Assembly (NCBI GenBank): GCA_958296165.1
Contig: OY282447.1
Coordinates: 2,294,001 to 2,358,000, forward strand
Source of the DNA: an uncultured Pseudomonadales bacterium
GTDB taxonomy: Bacteria > Pseudomonadota > Gammaproteobacteria > Pseudomonadales > Azotimanducaceae
Direction: 5' to 3'
Length of the DNA: 64,000 nt
In this document: positions 1 through 11,400 of the stretch, piece by piece
How the letters are laid out: each line of letters opens with the position of its first letter
Position numbering within the stretch: position 1 is the stretch's first letter
Position numbers and translations under genes: made by a program
The notes under the pieces: model-generated
What the model was told of the DNA's origin: nothing
Seen by the model: only the letters and a program-made list of their open reading frames with translations
The model's database searches: none

Positions 1-1
1 A

Positions 2-1600
2 GACGCGATCCTGTTGGACGAGGATCTGCTTCGCCCCTTGCAGCTCTGCTACGAGTCGCTCGTGCAGTCCGGCTTGGCGCAAATCGCCAACGGGCCGCTG
101 CTCGATACGCTTCGCCGCGCCCGCTGCTTCGGCGTGAGCCTGGTGCAACTCGACATTCGCCAGCACGCGGAGAGGCACACAGCAGTGCTGGACGAGCTGA
201 CGCGCTATCTGGGCGACGAAGGCTATGCGTCCTGGCCGGAATCTCGCCGAGCTGCTTGGCTGCTAGAGGAACTTGGCGGGCGCCGGCCGCTGTTTCCGAA
301 CGCCTGGCCGCACAGCGAAGAGAGCCGCGAAGTGCTCGAAACGTGTACCGCCATTGCCGAACGAGACGGCGCTGGCGTGGCGGCTTACGTGGTGTCGATG
401 GCGTCGGCGCCGAGCGACGTCTTGATCGTCGCGCTGCTGCTGCGGGAGGCCGGCGTTTCCAAACGGCTGCCTGTAGTGCCCCTTTTCGAGACCTTGGACG
501 ACCTCGAACAGGCGCCGCAGACCGTCGACGCTCTGCTCTCCATGCCTTGGTATCGCGCCTACGTGGGCAGTCGCCTGGTAGTGATGATCGGCTATTCCGA
601 TTCCGCGAAGGACTGCGGCCAGCTCGCTGCCGCCTGGGCGCAATATCGCGCTCAGGAAGCGCTCGCAGAGGTGGCCGCCAAACACGGCGTCGAGCTGACG
701 CTGTTTCACGGCCGAGGCGGCGCGGTGGGGCGCGGCGGCGGGCCGTCGGCGCAGGCCATCGCGTCGCAACCGCCCGGCACCGTTGCCGGTTCCATCCGCG
801 TTACCGAACAAGGCGAGATGATTCGCTTCAAGTTGGGTACGCCAGCCATCGCCCAAGCGACGTTGAGCCACTACCTGACGGCCACTTTGGAGGCCACCGT
901 GCGTCCGCCGCGACGGCCGAGCCGCGCCATGCGGGCGCGCATGCAGGCTCTCTCCGAAGCGTCCTTGACTGCCTATCGAGCGTGCGTGCGCGACGACGGC
1001 TTCGTCGACTTCTTTCAAGCGCTAACGCCGGAACGGGAGCTGGCGGCGCTCGCTTTGGGCAGCCGCCCGGCGCGCCGCACGCCGGCCCGCGATCTAGACA
1101 GCCTGCGTGCGATTCCCTGGGTATTCGCGTGGACGCAAGCGCGTCTGATGTTGCCGGCTTGGCTGGGCACGGAGTGCGCCATGGCGCAACTCGCCGAGCA
1201 CGGCCCGAGCAGCTACGGCGAACTGCGCCGGTGGCCGTTCTTCGCCATGCAGGCAGACATGCTGGCACTGGTAGTGGCGCAAGCGGACGCCACCTTGGTG
1301 CGCTACTACGCGCGCCGCCTGACAACGCCCGGCCAACAGCGGCGAGCGGAAGACCTGTTGGCGCGCTTGGCTGGCTTGGAGAGCAACATCCTAGCCCTCA
1401 CCGGCGCCGCGGAGCTGCTGGCTCACGCACGTTCGCTGCGCGACTCGATCAAGGTGCGCAACACCTATCTGGACCCCCTCCATCTGCTGCAAGCGGAACT
1501 GTTGGCGCGACGCCGCGGCGGCGGCAACTCGGAGGCTGTGAACCGTGCTTTGCAGGTGACTATGGCGGGGATTTCGAGCGGCTTGAGGAATACGGGATAG
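2..1600 (+). CDS. ppc: Phosphoenolpyruvate carboxylase, C-terminal part (5' end outside window)
   Basis: Cytoplasmic enzyme that carboxylates phosphoenolpyruvate with bicarbonate to oxaloacetate, refilling the TCA cycle. The reading frame is open from the first bases, so about 530 of the usual 880-930 residues are present. Seen directly: a GYSDSAKD motif near nt 590-613, the glycine-rich catalytic loop FHGRGGAVGRGGGP near nt 704-745, and a C-terminus ending in SSGLRNTG, which matches the family's conserved RNTG end. The gene is convergent with the metalloprotease downstream, leaving only about 10 bp between stop codons. Nothing suggests damage in the visible part. Confidence 0.96.
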   Translation, partial: DAILLDEDLLRPLQLCYESLVQSGLAQIANGPLLDTLRRARCFGVSLVQLDIRQHAERHTAVLDELTRYLGDEGYASWPESRRAAWLLEELGGRRPLFPNAWPHSEESREVLETCTAIAERDGAGVAAYVVSMASAPSDVLIVALLLREAGVSKRLPVVPLFETLDDLEQAPQTVDALLSMPWYRAYVGSRLVVMIGYSDSAKDCGQLAAAWAQYRAQEALAEVAAKHGVELTLFHGRGGAVGRGGGPSAQAIASQPPGTVAGSIRVTEQGEMIRFKLGTPAIAQATLSHYLTATLEATVRPPRRPSRAMRARMQALSEASLTAYRACVRDDGFVDFFQALTPERELAALALGSRPARRTPARDLDSLRAIPWVFAWTQARLMLPAWLGTECAMAQLAEHGPSSYGELRRWPFFAMQADMLALVVAQADATLVRYYARRLTTPGQQRRAEDLLARLAGLESNILALTGAAELLAHARSLRDSIKVRNTYLDPLHLLQAELLARRRGGGNSEAVNRALQVTMAGISSGLRNTG

Positions 1601-1610
1601 CGGCGCTAGC

Positions 1611-4600
1611 TCAAGGATTTCCGGCGGCGCTGCGGGTGGAGAGATTGGTGAGATTGCCCGTGCGGCGGGCTTCAAGGAGGCTCATCACTTCGATCGTTTG
1701 GTCTGCGGTAACGGTAAGGCGCCACTTGCCGGCGCCGTTGCCCAGCCGGCCCTCGAAGCCGTCGCCGCCCGTCTCTAGCTGCAGCGCCGTGACTTCCTTC
1801 GCATATCCGGCCGGCAGATCGAGCACCACCTCCTGTTCGCCGGCGCTGCCGTCGTCGTCCACCGCTGCAATCATCACATGAGCGTCTTGAGTGCCCGGAT
1901 TGATCAGTCGCAGCCGGCTCGCTTGGTTCTCGTTGCTGCCTGGATTGAACACCACCACCTCGTGGCCGCGCCCGCTGCGCGGCGCCACGTCGTGCATGCT
2001 GGTGAGAAAGCCGTCCTTGGTGCGGACGTAGGAATACGCTTCGATGTCCAACGACGTGCTGAGTTCAAGCCGCCAATTTCCGGCTGTGGGCTTGCCGACG
2101 CCGCCGGACAGTCCCTTTGCGCTGGCGCCGGTTTCCAAGTCGATGGAATTGAAGTGCCGCACGGCAGCCGCGGCGATGGTCAGCGTGACGGCATCCGGCG
2201 CAACGCCGACGTCGTCGATCGCTTGGATCGACACCGTGCCGGCTTCGTTCGAGCGATTCATGACCCGCAGGAATCCTTGCTGGCTGGGGTGGTCGGCGCG
2301 CATGAAGAGCGGGATGGATGTACGGCTCGTAGGCGCCGAGAGATTGGTGAGGTGGCCGGTGCGGCTCTCTAGCAGGCTCATGACCACAATAGGAACGTCG
2401 ACGTCTACGTGCAGTTGCCACTTGCCGCTGCCGTCGCCAAGGCGGCCGTCCAAGCCTTGCGCGCCTGCCTCCAGGTCTTGCGCGTTGATCGTGCGTGATT
2501 GGCCGGCGGGCAATGTCAGCGCAACGTCACCCTGAGGGGCCGGGGCGTTGTCGTCGTCGATGCCGCGGATGGTGATGTCGGCTGCTTCGATGCCCGCGTT
2601 GACCAGGCGCAGCTTGCTCACCTGATTGCGGTTGCTGCCTGGATTGAACGTCACAACGCGGTGCCGGCTGCCGCTGTCTTTCGGCATGGCGGGCACTACG
2701 TCGTGCATGCTGGTGAGGAAGCCATCCTTCGTGCGCACATAGGCGAGCGCGTCGACATCCACGTTCGCCTGCAGTTCCAGCCGCCAGTTTCCTTCGCCGT
2801 CGCCCGTCATCCCGGTGAGCCCCTTGGACGGGTTGCCTTGCTCCAGATCTTCTGAGTTGAAGTGTCGCGTTTGGCCGATGCCGAGCTCGAAGCGCAGCGG
2901 CTCGGAGCGGACGCCGCCTTCGTCTGTGGCATAGATGGTCACGGTGCCGTCTCGGTCGCTGCGGTTGACGATTCTCGCAAAGCCCTGCTGCGTGGCGTGC
3001 GCGTGAGCGATGAAGAGCGGTATGGATGCGACACGGTCCAGGGAAGCGGCCAGCACATAGGGCCCTTGCGAGAAATACCAGCCGGTCACTTCGAGAAAGT
3101 AGACGCCCGGCACGACTGCGGCCGCGATGCCGAAGTTGGGCCAGATGCCTGGGCCGTCGTCGTTGCGGACCAACAGCCGGCCGTCCACCGCGCTGAGCGT
3201 GCCCCAGGTATCCGTTTCGTCGCTCTCGGTTTGCAGCCGCAGGGTGCCGCTTTGGGCGACCTCGATGCGGAAGTAATCCTTATCCAAGGGCGCCTCCAAC
3301 TCGGCGGCGATCGTGGCCGGCAGCGAGGTGGCGGTGGCGGCGCCCGAGGTATCGCCGTGGTCGTCTGCGCGGCCGTCGAAGGAGATGTCCAGCGTCGTCA
3401 TGCCTTGGCTGTGGTTCCAGCCGCGCACCGCCAAGTAATAGGTGCCGGGATCGAACTTGCCGACGATCTTGAAGTTGCCGCCCGGCCCGCTGTCGTCGTC
3501 GGAGATCGTGTTGCTCGCGACGATGCCGCCGCCGATGTGGACGCCTCCCTGCGGCAGCGACTGCCTTCGCCCATCGGAGTGAGTGAATGTGAATGGATCG
3601 CCAGCGCGGCTGAGCGCGCCAATCGTGTCGGTGGTGCCGCTCGTCTGCGCTTGGACGACTCCGCGTTGGGGCAACTCGAAGCGGAAGTAGTCCACGTCGT
3701 TAGCGCTGTCCAGCGACACTGTGACTGTTGATGCCGGCATCAGCATCGTTGCCGTGGCAACCGTGTCGCCGTGGTCGTCCGTCTCGCTGGCCGGCTGGAA
3801 CGAGATCGCCAGCGCGTAGCTCCCGACGCCGGCGCCGTGTCGGTTCGATCCCTCGACCTTGATGAAGTAGGTGCCGGCTTCCAGATCGCGTTCGATGAGA
3901 AAGTTGAGCCTGGTTCCGCCGTCGTCGTCTTCGGCCATTAGCGCGCCGCTCTCGCTCGTGAGCGTGCCGAAGGTATCGACGCTGCCCGTGCTCTCCACCC
4001 GCAGACTGCCGGGCTGTGGCAATTCAATGCGGAAGTAGTCCACGTCGTCGCCGTCGTCGTCCAATGCCGCAAGGGTTGTGGACGAAGCCGCCACCGTCGT
4101 GGCCGTGGCGGCCGTGTCGCCGTCGTCTGTGTGCTCGGAACGGAAGTTGGCGACGACGAGGCGCGACTGCTCCAGAACGAGGACGGCGTCGGCCGGCCCA
4201 TCGTCATCCTCGCTGTCGCTGGTCTTCGGCACGCCGAGCGGCTCGCCGTTCTCGTCGGGGTAGCGCAGCCGCGGCGTGGAGAAATACGGCACGGTGACGG
4301 ACTGATCAAAGCCCGCTTCGGCGCAGCGGTCTTCATAGGCCATGATGGTGCGCCAGCAAGCGTCTTCAGCCGCACCCGGCAGGAAGGCGGCGGCATTGAC
4401 GTAGCCGCGGCCGAAGGAATGGAGGATGTCGTCATCTGGCGACACGAAGCGGTCGTGCGCGAGGCCCATGTTGTGGCCAAGCTCATGGGCGAACGCCGAT
4501 CCAGCGAAGTAGAGCACGTTCGTTTGCGTCACCAAGCTAAAGGCGTATGCGCCGAATCCAATGCGCAAGTCGTCCATTCGGTAGGCGATGCCGCCGACGT

Positions 4601-5540
4601 CGGTGTTGTCCGCAATCAAACTCACCAGATCCGCGCCTAGCGTGTCGCGGAGAGCATGGATTTCGTCCATGTGGCCATCCATTGGGTCGCGCAGCCGGGC
4701 GAGGTCCGTACCCGATTCTTCCGGCACTTCCACATAGTCCACTTCCTGCCGACCGACCGACCGAATCCGCAGCGTCGTGCCGCTGCTCTCCAACGCATCG
4801 TTGGTGATCGTGACGTAGTAGTCGATGGCCGAGAGCAAGCGATCCTCGCCGCCTGCCGCTGCCTTCGCCGCCGGCGTCCACAGCACCAATACATCCACGA
4901 CCGAGCCGTCGTCCTTCCGCGCTTCGGCCATGCGCGGGTCGTGCGTCGTGTCGACGTTGGCCTTGAGGGGCCTGCCAGGTGGCAGGGCGGCCGACTGATC
5001 CACCTTGCGAATGGCATGGATGCCGCCAGCGAGCGGCGTGATGTCGTATACCGCTGCCGGAGTCCACACCGTGCCGGTCACCAAGGCACCGTTCACTACC
5101 CACGTCATCCTGCCTGGGCCTGACTCGATGCGTCCGGACAGCGAATAGCCTGTAGCCGTGGGTGTCGTGCGCTCGATGACCGCCTCCAACACCATGCCTT
5201 CGGCGATGTTGAGCGTCAGCCGCCCGGCGCCGCGCACGGCGTCTGCGCGCGCGGCGGTCAACAAGCTCTGGTCGATGCGCACCAGGCGCTGCCCATCTTC
5301 GTCGGCGGGCATTGCAGCTGCCACGGTCGGCTCGATGGGCTGAACGTCGACGAATACGCCACGGCCTTGGGCTTCGACGCTGCCCGCGAACAGAGCAGCG
5401 GCGACGACGGCCAGAGCGGCGGCGGTTGGTCCTCTAAGGCGCACTTTGGTGAACAGCCCTGAGGGCACTTTGGTGAACAGCCTTGAGCGCACTTTGGTCA
5501 ACAGCCTTGAGCGCACTCTGGTCAACGGCCCTGAGCGCAA
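1611..5540 (-). CDS. Secreted M12B-like zinc metalloprotease with PPC domains and repeated C-terminal modules
   Basis: Predicted exported protease. The zinc site HELGHNMGLAHD (HExxHxxGxxH) lies near residue 355, followed by a Met-containing turn (TIMAYED). Three copies of a pre-peptidase C-terminal (PPC) type module follow, marked by DDHGDT and VDYFRIELPQ-like strings. Two long near-identical segments then each carry MxxVxxFNPGSN and SLLEAR motifs. The longest frame starts at a TTG at 5540, but residues 1-32 only translate a 24-bp tandem repeat. A GTG at 5444 gives a cleaner signal peptide (RLRGPTAAALAVVAAALFAG, ending near VEAQ), so I favour 5444 as the true start. Its substrate is unknown. 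It faces ppc and is followed upstream by pmbA with no obvious functional link. Confidence 0.85.
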   Translation of the reverse strand: MRSGPLTRVRSRLLTKVRSRLFTKVPSGLFTKVRLRGPTAAALAVVAAALFAGSVEAQGRGVFVDVQPIEPTVAAAMPADEDGQRLVRIDQSLLTAARADAVRGAGRLTLNIAEGMVLEAVIERTTPTATGYSLSGRIESGPGRMTWVVNGALVTGTVWTPAAVYDITPLAGGIHAIRKVDQSAALPPGRPLKANVDTTHDPRMAEARKDDGSVVDVLVLWTPAAKAAAGGEDRLLSAIDYYVTITNDALESSGTTLRIRSVGRQEVDYVEVPEESGTDLARLRDPMDGHMDEIHALRDTLGADLVSLIADNTDVGGIAYRMDDLRIGFGAYAFSLVTQTNVLYFAGSAFAHELGHNMGLAHDRFVSPDDDILHSFGRGYVNAAAFLPGAAEDACWRTIMAYEDRCAEAGFDQSVTVPYFSTPRLRYPDENGEPLGVPKTSDSEDDDGPADAVLVLEQSRLVVANFRSEHTDDGDTAATATTVAASSTTLAALDDDGDDVDYFRIELPQPGSLRVESTGSVDTFGTLTSESGALMAEDDDGGTRLNFLIERDLEAGTYFIKVEGSNRHGAGVGSYALAISFQPASETDDHGDTVATATMLMPASTVTVSLDSANDVDYFRFELPQRGVVQAQTSGTTDTIGALSRAGDPFTFTHSDGRRQSLPQGGVHIGGGIVASNTISDDDSGPGGNFKIVGKFDPGTYYLAVRGWNHSQGMTTLDISFDGRADDHGDTSGAATATSLPATIAAELEAPLDKDYFRIEVAQSGTLRLQTESDETDTWGTLSAVDGRLLVRNDDGPGIWPNFGIAAAVVPGVYFLEVTGWYFSQGPYVLAASLDRVASIPLFIAHAHATQQGFARIVNRSDRDGTVTIYATDEGGVRSEPLRFELGIGQTRHFNSEDLEQGNPSKGLTGMTGDGEGNWRLELQANVDVDALAYVRTKDGFLTSMHDVVPAMPKDSGSRHRVVTFNPGSNRNQVSKLRLVNAGIEAADITIRGIDDDNAPAPQGDVALTLPAGQSRTINAQDLEAGAQGLDGRLGDGSGKWQLHVDVDVPIVVMSLLESRTGHLTNLSAPTSRTSIPLFMRADHPSQQGFLRVMNRSNEAGTVSIQAIDDVGVAPDAVTLTIAAAAVRHFNSIDLETGASAKGLSGGVGKPTAGNWRLELSTSLDIEAYSYVRTKDGFLTSMHDVAPRSGRGHEVVVFNPGSNENQASRLRLINPGTQDAHVMIAAVDDDGSAGEQEVVLDLPAGYAKEVTALQLETGGDGFEGRLGNGAGKWRLTVTADQTIEVMSLLEARRTGNLTNLSTRSAAGNP

Positions 5541-5553
5541 TCTGGTTAACAGC
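5436..5553. repeat. 24-bp tandem repeat, about 4.5 copies, at the 5' end of the metalloprotease gene
   Basis: Imperfect copies of a unit like gcgcactttggtcaacagcc. The unit is a multiple of three, so the longest frame reads through it as repeating TKVRSRLF-like residues. The repeat probably belongs to the 5' untranslated region if translation starts at 5444. Confidence 0.8.
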
Positions 5554-5611
5554 AGCTAGACGCGGCGAACAGAGCTAGCTGCCTGTGCGCTGGCAAGTTG
5601 CATGCGTCGAC

Positions 5612-6973
5612 TCATGCGGCCACGGTCATCTCTGCAACCAACAGAGAACCGGTGCGGATGTTGTGGCGGGCGTCGACATCGTCGCCGCAGCCGACGATGC
5701 CCTTGTACACGTCATCCAGATTGGCGGCGATGGTGACTTCATCGACGGGATGCTGCACTTCCCCGTCCGCCACCCAGAATCCTGCCGCGCCGCGCGAGTA
5801 GTCGCCCGTTACCAAGTTCACGCCTTGGCCCATCAGGCTAGTCACCACCAGGCCGGTGCCCATTTCGCGCAGCAACTCATCGACTGGCCGACGCTTTGCG
5901 ATCAGGTCCAGATTGAAGACGCCGCCGGCGTTGCCCGATGTGGCGAGACCCAGGCGGCGGGCCGAGTAGGTGCCCAGCACATAGCTTGCCAGTACGCCGT
6001 CCTCGACGAACGCCTTGGCGCGCGTGGCCACGCCGTCGCCGTCGAAGGCGGCACTGGCCAGCCCCTTGCGGCGGTGCGGCTGCTCGGCCAAGGTGATGTC
6101 GCTACGCAGCACTTGGCGACCGATGCAGTCGAGCAGATAGGATTCCTTGCGGTACTGGGCGGTGCCGCCGATGGCAGACAGCAAGTGCCCGACCAGGCTC
6201 GCCGCCATCGGCGGCGCGAACAACACCGGGTAGGCGCCGGTGGCGATGTGGCGCCGGTCTAGCCTCGCGATCGCACGCCGGGCGGCCTCGCGGCCTACGG
6301 CGATATGGTCTTCGAGATCGGCGTGGTCGCGCCCGACGCTGTACCAGTAGTCGCGCTGCAAGCCCTGCTCGTCCGCGGCGATCATCGAGCAACTCGTGGA
6401 GTGGCTCGTGCCCCACACGGCTTCGACGAAGCCATGCGAGTTGCCATAGACGTGGCAGTTGCGCTGCGTGGCCAGTTGAGCGCCTTCCGAGTTGACGATG
6501 CGCGAGTCGAAAGCGAGAGCCGCGGCCTCTGCTTCGGTAGCGAGCGCGGTGGCCTCGTGGACGTCGATGGCCCACGGGTGGTAGAGATCCAGCTCTGGCA
6601 ACGTCGCCGCCATCAGTTCCGCGTCCGCCAAGCCGTTGCAGGCATCCTCTTGCGTGTACTTGGCGATGTGGACCGCAGCGCGCACGGTGTCGCGCACGGC
6701 GTCCGCGCTGGCATCGGACGTGTGGGCGTTGCCCTTGCGGGTGCCAACGTAGACGGTGATGCCGAAACCGCGGTCGTTGTGGAACTCGACGGTCTCTAGA
6801 TCGCCCTTGCGCACCGTCACCGACAAGCCGGTGTTGCTGCCCACCGCCACCTCCGCGGCGGTCGCCCCTTGTTGCCGGGCCTGATCGAGAATGCTGCCCA
6901 CCAGGTCCTTGAGCTCCGCTGCTTCCTGGCGCGGGTCTCGCTCGTGGTTCGATGCGGCGCTCACTTCCTTCAT
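5612..6973 (-). CDS. pmbA: PmbA/TldE metalloprotease subunit
   Basis: Partner of TldD. In E. coli the TldD/TldE heterodimer degrades unfolded peptides and matures peptides such as microcin B17; TldE lacks the zinc site and serves as scaffold. The 453-residue product matches family length (about 450). Features include an N-terminal [13 protein letters not shown] strand typical of the family and a C-terminal block with [14 protein letters not shown] and GNIRTGSL-like (HNIRTGSL) motifs. I chose the ATG at 6973 because it overlaps the tldD stop as ATGA, the usual coupled arrangement; the longer upstream frame is only shadow sequence inside tldD. Co-transcription with tldD is inferred from this overlap. 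Confidence 0.95.
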   Translation of the reverse strand: MKEVSAASNHERDPRQEAAELKDLVGSILDQARQQGATAAEVAVGSNTGLSVTVRKGDLETVEFHNDRGFGITVYVGTRKGNAHTSDASADAVRDTVRAAVHIAKYTQEDACNGLADAELMAATLPELDLYHPWAIDVHEATALATEAEAAALAFDSRIVNSEGAQLATQRNCHVYGNSHGFVEAVWGTSHSTSCSMIAADEQGLQRDYWYSVGRDHADLEDHIAVGREAARRAIARLDRRHIATGAYPVLFAPPMAASLVGHLLSAIGGTAQYRKESYLLDCIGRQVLRSDITLAEQPHRRKGLASAAFDGDGVATRAKAFVEDGVLASYVLGTYSARRLGLATSGNAGGVFNLDLIAKRRPVDELLREMGTGLVVTSLMGQGVNLVTGDYSRGAAGFWVADGEVQHPVDEVTIAANLDDVYKGIVGCGDDVDARHNIRTGSLLVAEMTVAA

Positions 6974-8430
6974 GCGCTGGTGCCGCCGACGGTGATTTCG
7001 TCGATCTTCAACGTCGGCTGGCCGACCCCCACCGGCACGCCCTGGCCGTTCTTGCCGCACACGCCCACGCCTTGGTCGAGCTCCAGATTGTTGCCGACCA
7101 TCGCAACGCGTCCCATCACTGCCGGCCCGTTGCCGCTCAGCGTGGCGCCGCGGATGGGCGGGCCGAGTTTGCCGTTTTCGATGAGATATGCCTCGGTGGC
7201 AGAGAAGGTGAACTTGCCGGACGTGATGTCCACTTGGCCGCCGCCGAAACTCACCGCGTAGACGCCCTTCTCGACGCTGGCGATGATCTCCTCCGGCTCG
7301 CTCTCACCAGGCAGCAGGAAGGTATTGGTCATGCGCGGCATGGGCAGGTGCGCGTAGGATTCGCGGCGTCCATTGCCGGTGCTGGCTACGCCCATGAGCC
7401 GGGCGTTGTGCTTGTCTTGCAGGTAGCCTTTGAGGATGCCGCCTTCGATCAGAGTGGTGCGCTGGCCCGGCGTGCCTTCGTCGTCGACGCTTAGCGAACC
7501 GCGGCGTTCCGGCAGCGTGGCGTCGTCGACTACGGTGCAGAGCTCGGAGGCCACTTTCTCGCCGATGCGGCCGGCGAAGGCGCTCGTGCCCTTGCGGTTG
7601 AAGTCGCCTTCCAGGCCGTGCCCGACCGCTTCGTGCAGCAACACGCCCGGCCAGCCCGGGCCGAGCACCACCGGCATGGCGCCGGCCGGGGCGTTCACCG
7701 CGTCGAGATTCAACAACGCCATGCGCACCGCTTCCCGAGCGTAGTTTTCGGCGGCATCCGTATCGAATAGCCAGGCCGCATCGAAGCGCCCGCCGCCGCC
7801 GCTGCTGCCGCGCTCTCGACGACCGCCCTGCACGGCGATCACAGAGACGTCGAAGCGGGCGAGCGGACGCACATCGGCGCACAGCGTGCCGTCCGTGGCC
7901 ACTACCAGATTGGTCTCGTGGTTGAGGGAGACGCGCGCCGTCACTTCCGAGACGCGCGTGTCCAAGGATCGCGCGAACGCATCGATGCGTTGCAGCAGCG
8001 CCACCTTGGCATCCTCGGTGGCCGATGCGATGGGATCCACCGCGGCGTAGCGCTGCGGCACGGCGGCTGGCGCGAGAGCCTTGGCGCTGCCGCCGCCGGT
8101 GCCGCGGGCGATGCTGCGGGCTGCCTTGGTAGCGTCCAAGAGCGCTGGCAGGACGACGTCCTCAGCGTAGGCGAAGCCGGTCTTCTCGCCGCTGATGGCG
8201 CGCACGCCTACACCGCGATCTACCCCGAACGCGCCGTTCTTCACAGTGCCATCCTCCAGCATCCAGGATTCGTGCCGAGCGAGTTGGAAGAACAATTCGC
8301 CGGTATCGATGTCGCGGCGGGTGAGCTGTCCGAGCAGGCGATCGACGTCCTGTTGGGCGATGTCGCCGGCATCCCAGAGCGCTTTGCGAGCCGCGTCCAT
8401 CGTGTTCGTGGTGGTGTTGGCAGTGGCCAA
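6970..8430 (-). CDS. tldD: Metalloprotease TldD
   Basis: Catalytic half of the TldD/TldE (PmbA) protease. It carries the [11 protein letters not shown] motif (HExxxH zinc ligands) near residue 265, plus conserved [12 protein letters not shown] and [11 protein letters not shown] segments. The 486-residue length fits the family (E. coli about 481). It lies downstream of yhdP and overlaps pmbA by 4 bases. In E. coli tldD also follows yhdP, but there pmbA is elsewhere; here both subunits are adjacent. An alternative start is the Met at codon 11. Confidence 0.96.
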   Translation of the reverse strand: MATANTTTNTMDAARKALWDAGDIAQQDVDRLLGQLTRRDIDTGELFFQLARHESWMLEDGTVKNGAFGVDRGVGVRAISGEKTGFAYAEDVVLPALLDATKAARSIARGTGGGSAKALAPAAVPQRYAAVDPIASATEDAKVALLQRIDAFARSLDTRVSEVTARVSLNHETNLVVATDGTLCADVRPLARFDVSVIAVQGGRRERGSSGGGGRFDAAWLFDTDAAENYAREAVRMALLNLDAVNAPAGAMPVVLGPGWPGVLLHEAVGHGLEGDFNRKGTSAFAGRIGEKVASELCTVVDDATLPERRGSLSVDDEGTPGQRTTLIEGGILKGYLQDKHNARLMGVASTGNGRRESYAHLPMPRMTNTFLLPGESEPEEIIASVEKGVYAVSFGGGQVDITSGKFTFSATEAYLIENGKLGPPIRGATLSGNGPAVMGRVAMVGNNLELDQGVGVCGKNGQGVPVGVGQPTLKIDEITVGGTSA

Positions 8431-8454
8431 TGGGCGCTCCTTGATGCGGTGACG

Positions 8455-11400
8455 TTACTGAACGACTTCTTGGTCGGCGAGCGTGCCGGCGGGCGGCGTC
8501 ACGATGTCGACGTCGTTGTCGAAGATGCCGACGAACTCTACCTTCGGTTCGTCGTATGTGCCACCGATGTGGTACTTGCCGCTCGACAAACGGTTGATTT
8601 GGTTCTCCAGAACTTGCTGGCCGATCCACACGCCAGCGGCGCTGGCTGGATTGGAAAACGCCAAGAAAGCCGCGTACCAGGGAAGGTTGCTGCGCAGGAA
8701 CGGCAACGTCACCACCATCTCGTTGTTCAGGCTGCCGCTGTCGAGATCCACGGTGCCGCCGAGCAGAAAGCTGGAGCCGGTGCCGACGATCTGCGCCGGC
8801 TTCGTGAAGCTCGCAAGGCCGTCGTCTACCGCTAGTTCCGCGTGTACGCGGTCGAAACTGACGCCTTCGCCGAACACGTCCGAGAAGTCGAAGCTCATGC
8901 GCTTGGCGATGGTGGAGAAGTTGATGAGGCTCATGATGCGCGCGCCGCCTGATTCGATGTCCAGGAATCGGCCCGTGTCCAGCGTCAGCTCGGCGCTGCC
9001 GGAGAGATGACCCAAGTGGAAGTTGAGCGGCGAGCCGGGCCAGCGCAGGCTGCCGGCGGCGTCGAAGCGCTCGGACTCCACGCTTGGCGCGAAGTCCCAC
9101 AGCGGCAGCACGTCCTTGAGGTTGCTGGCGGTCGCCGATCCGGTGAAGCGCGTTTCGCCGGCCCGCGACCAGAACACATCTTGCGTGGATTCGATGTGCA
9201 GCCCTCTGATGTCGCCCACAACATCGGTCAGCGCCACGCCGTCGGGCTGCACAGCCAAGCTGAATCGCCACGTGCCGTAGCTGTCTTCGCCGACCGTCAC
9301 CTGTTCGAGAACCACGTCGGCCGGCACCAGGCGATCCATGCTCTCCGGGCGCAAAGGGTCGCCCTCGGACGCCAAAGCCGGCAAGGCCAGCTGCGTCAAA
9401 TGCACCTGCCACGGTTCGTCTCTCGATTGCCTGAGGGTGCCGGCCAGATTCTTGGACTGCAGGACGAAGCCCGTGTCGTCGCCGTCCAGATAGCCGTCTA
9501 TCGAGACATCCTGGAACGTCACCGTCTCCAGCCCAAGCGTGCCCACACGGAAGCGCCGCAACTCCCAGGCGAATGGCGCTTGGCTGCCTTCTCCTGCCTT
9601 GGCGGCGTTGGCGATCAGCGCCGCGACCGCCGTGGCGTCGATTGCCTCGACACTGCCGCCGAACACCACCCGGCCCCCTGCCGCATCGACCATCGGCACC
9701 GGCGCACCGATGCCCACGGCGCCAGCGCGGATGCCGTCATCGCCGACATGCAGCCAACCGCTGGCATCGCCGTAGTCGGCGGAAACGGCCACATGGGGCT
9801 TGAGAAATTGCAGCGATGCCACGAGCGGCCGGGCTTCGGCGGGCGTCTTGCCAAGCGGCGCCGGCAACGCCACTTCGACACCTTCGAGATCGCTGTCTAC
9901 ATGCAGTTCCAGAGCCCGGTCGGAAGCCGGGAATATCGACAGCGTGGCATCGAAATCGAAGCGCCCGCGCACGACGCCCAAGTCGTGGATGTCGAGCAGC
10001 CGATAGGCGTCCGCCACGCCGGCCGTGCCGGCGAAGGAGAAGCGGATGGCCTCGTCGCCGGATGCGATGCCAACGCGCGCCGGCTCGCCGAACAGGGTGC
10101 CGTGCAGCGCCTCGCTGGTGAGCTCGTGCGGAAAGACGAACTGGACGCGGCCGTTCATGGCGTTGAAGCGCAGGTCCAAATCGGCCAAGTCGAAGTCGGC
10201 GTTCTCGAAGTTCAGGTCCAGCCGCACATCGCCGGCTTGCAGCGGCTGACCTTGGAAGGGCACCGTCAACGCCGCGACGAGCTCCACGCCGCCCGTCCCC
10301 GTCCATGCATCCGATAGAAATGGCATGGCCTCGTGAACCGGCGTCGCCCACGCGAAGTCGACCAGCCGCGGCACAGTGGTCGCAGCGCGTAGTTCGACGT
10401 CGGCCCAGCCGGCGCGGTGCGGGGCGCGCAGCTCTACGTCCGCCAACTCCACATCGAAGGCTTGCGCCGTGCCGCGCAGGCGCGTTTCCGCGCCCGTGAT
10501 CTCCAGGAAACCATCGATGGCGCTTGCCGCCGGCCAGTCCGAGTGGTAGTCGATGCTGGCGTCGGCGATCTGCGCGGCCAGCTCCACGCGGCGCACGGGC
10601 AAGTCGCCCCGGCGTCGCGCGTGGCCTCGATACAACAGGCGAACGTCGCTGAACTCGCCGCCTTGAACGGCGCCGCGCAACCAACGGCGCAACCGTGGCG
10701 ACAGCGCTTTGGGCAGGTAGCCTTCGGCATCGGATGCCACTATGCGGTCCACCCTGCCGTCCACCACGGTGCGCACCTCGTCACGGTCGTCCGGCCTTGC
10801 CAGGGCAAAGCCGAAGACGGCTTGCGAGCCGTGCGTGGAACCCCGGATGCGGGGGCTGCGCATGCCGAGGAAGCCGGGCGAGAGGGCAAACAGGACCGAA
10901 CCGTGGCCGCTCTCGTGCGGACCTTGCGCAGCAAAGTATTCTGGAAACGCGAACTCGAAGTCGCGGCCCTCGAAATCGAGCCGCCAGGCGCGCTGGTGGC
11001 CGCCCGCGACGAAATCCACATGGTCCACCTTCGGCATGCCTCTGTAGTCATCCACTGCGGCGTGCGTGCCCTGCAACCTGAAGGCGACGCCGTCGGCATC
11101 CAGCCGAGCGATAAAGCGCTCGATGTGGCCACGCGGCCGGACTTTGGACAGCCACAATCCGGAGCGATGTTCGATGCCGATTGCGCCGAGCGTCGGCATT
11201 AAGAGATCTTGCACGGCTACCGGATCGAGCCAGATGTCCAGCGCTGGCTGGCGGTCGAGGCCGCGCAGCGCAAAGCCGCCTGTGAGCTGGACGACGGCGT
11301 CGCCGCCGGCCAGCCGCGCCGCTTCCACGCTGCCGCGATAGCCGCGCCCTTGCTGCCGCCAGGCGCCGAGGGTCGCGCTGACCGTGGCCGGCGCATTCGG

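Noticed and set aside
256-1881. Long plus-strand frame overlapping ppc
   Set aside because: Arg/Ala-rich shadow of ppc in another frame with no recognisable motifs.
2862-3731. Plus-strand frame antisense to the metalloprotease
   Set aside because: Low-complexity Val/Ala/Asp composition mirrors the antisense of Asp/Gly-rich PPC domains.
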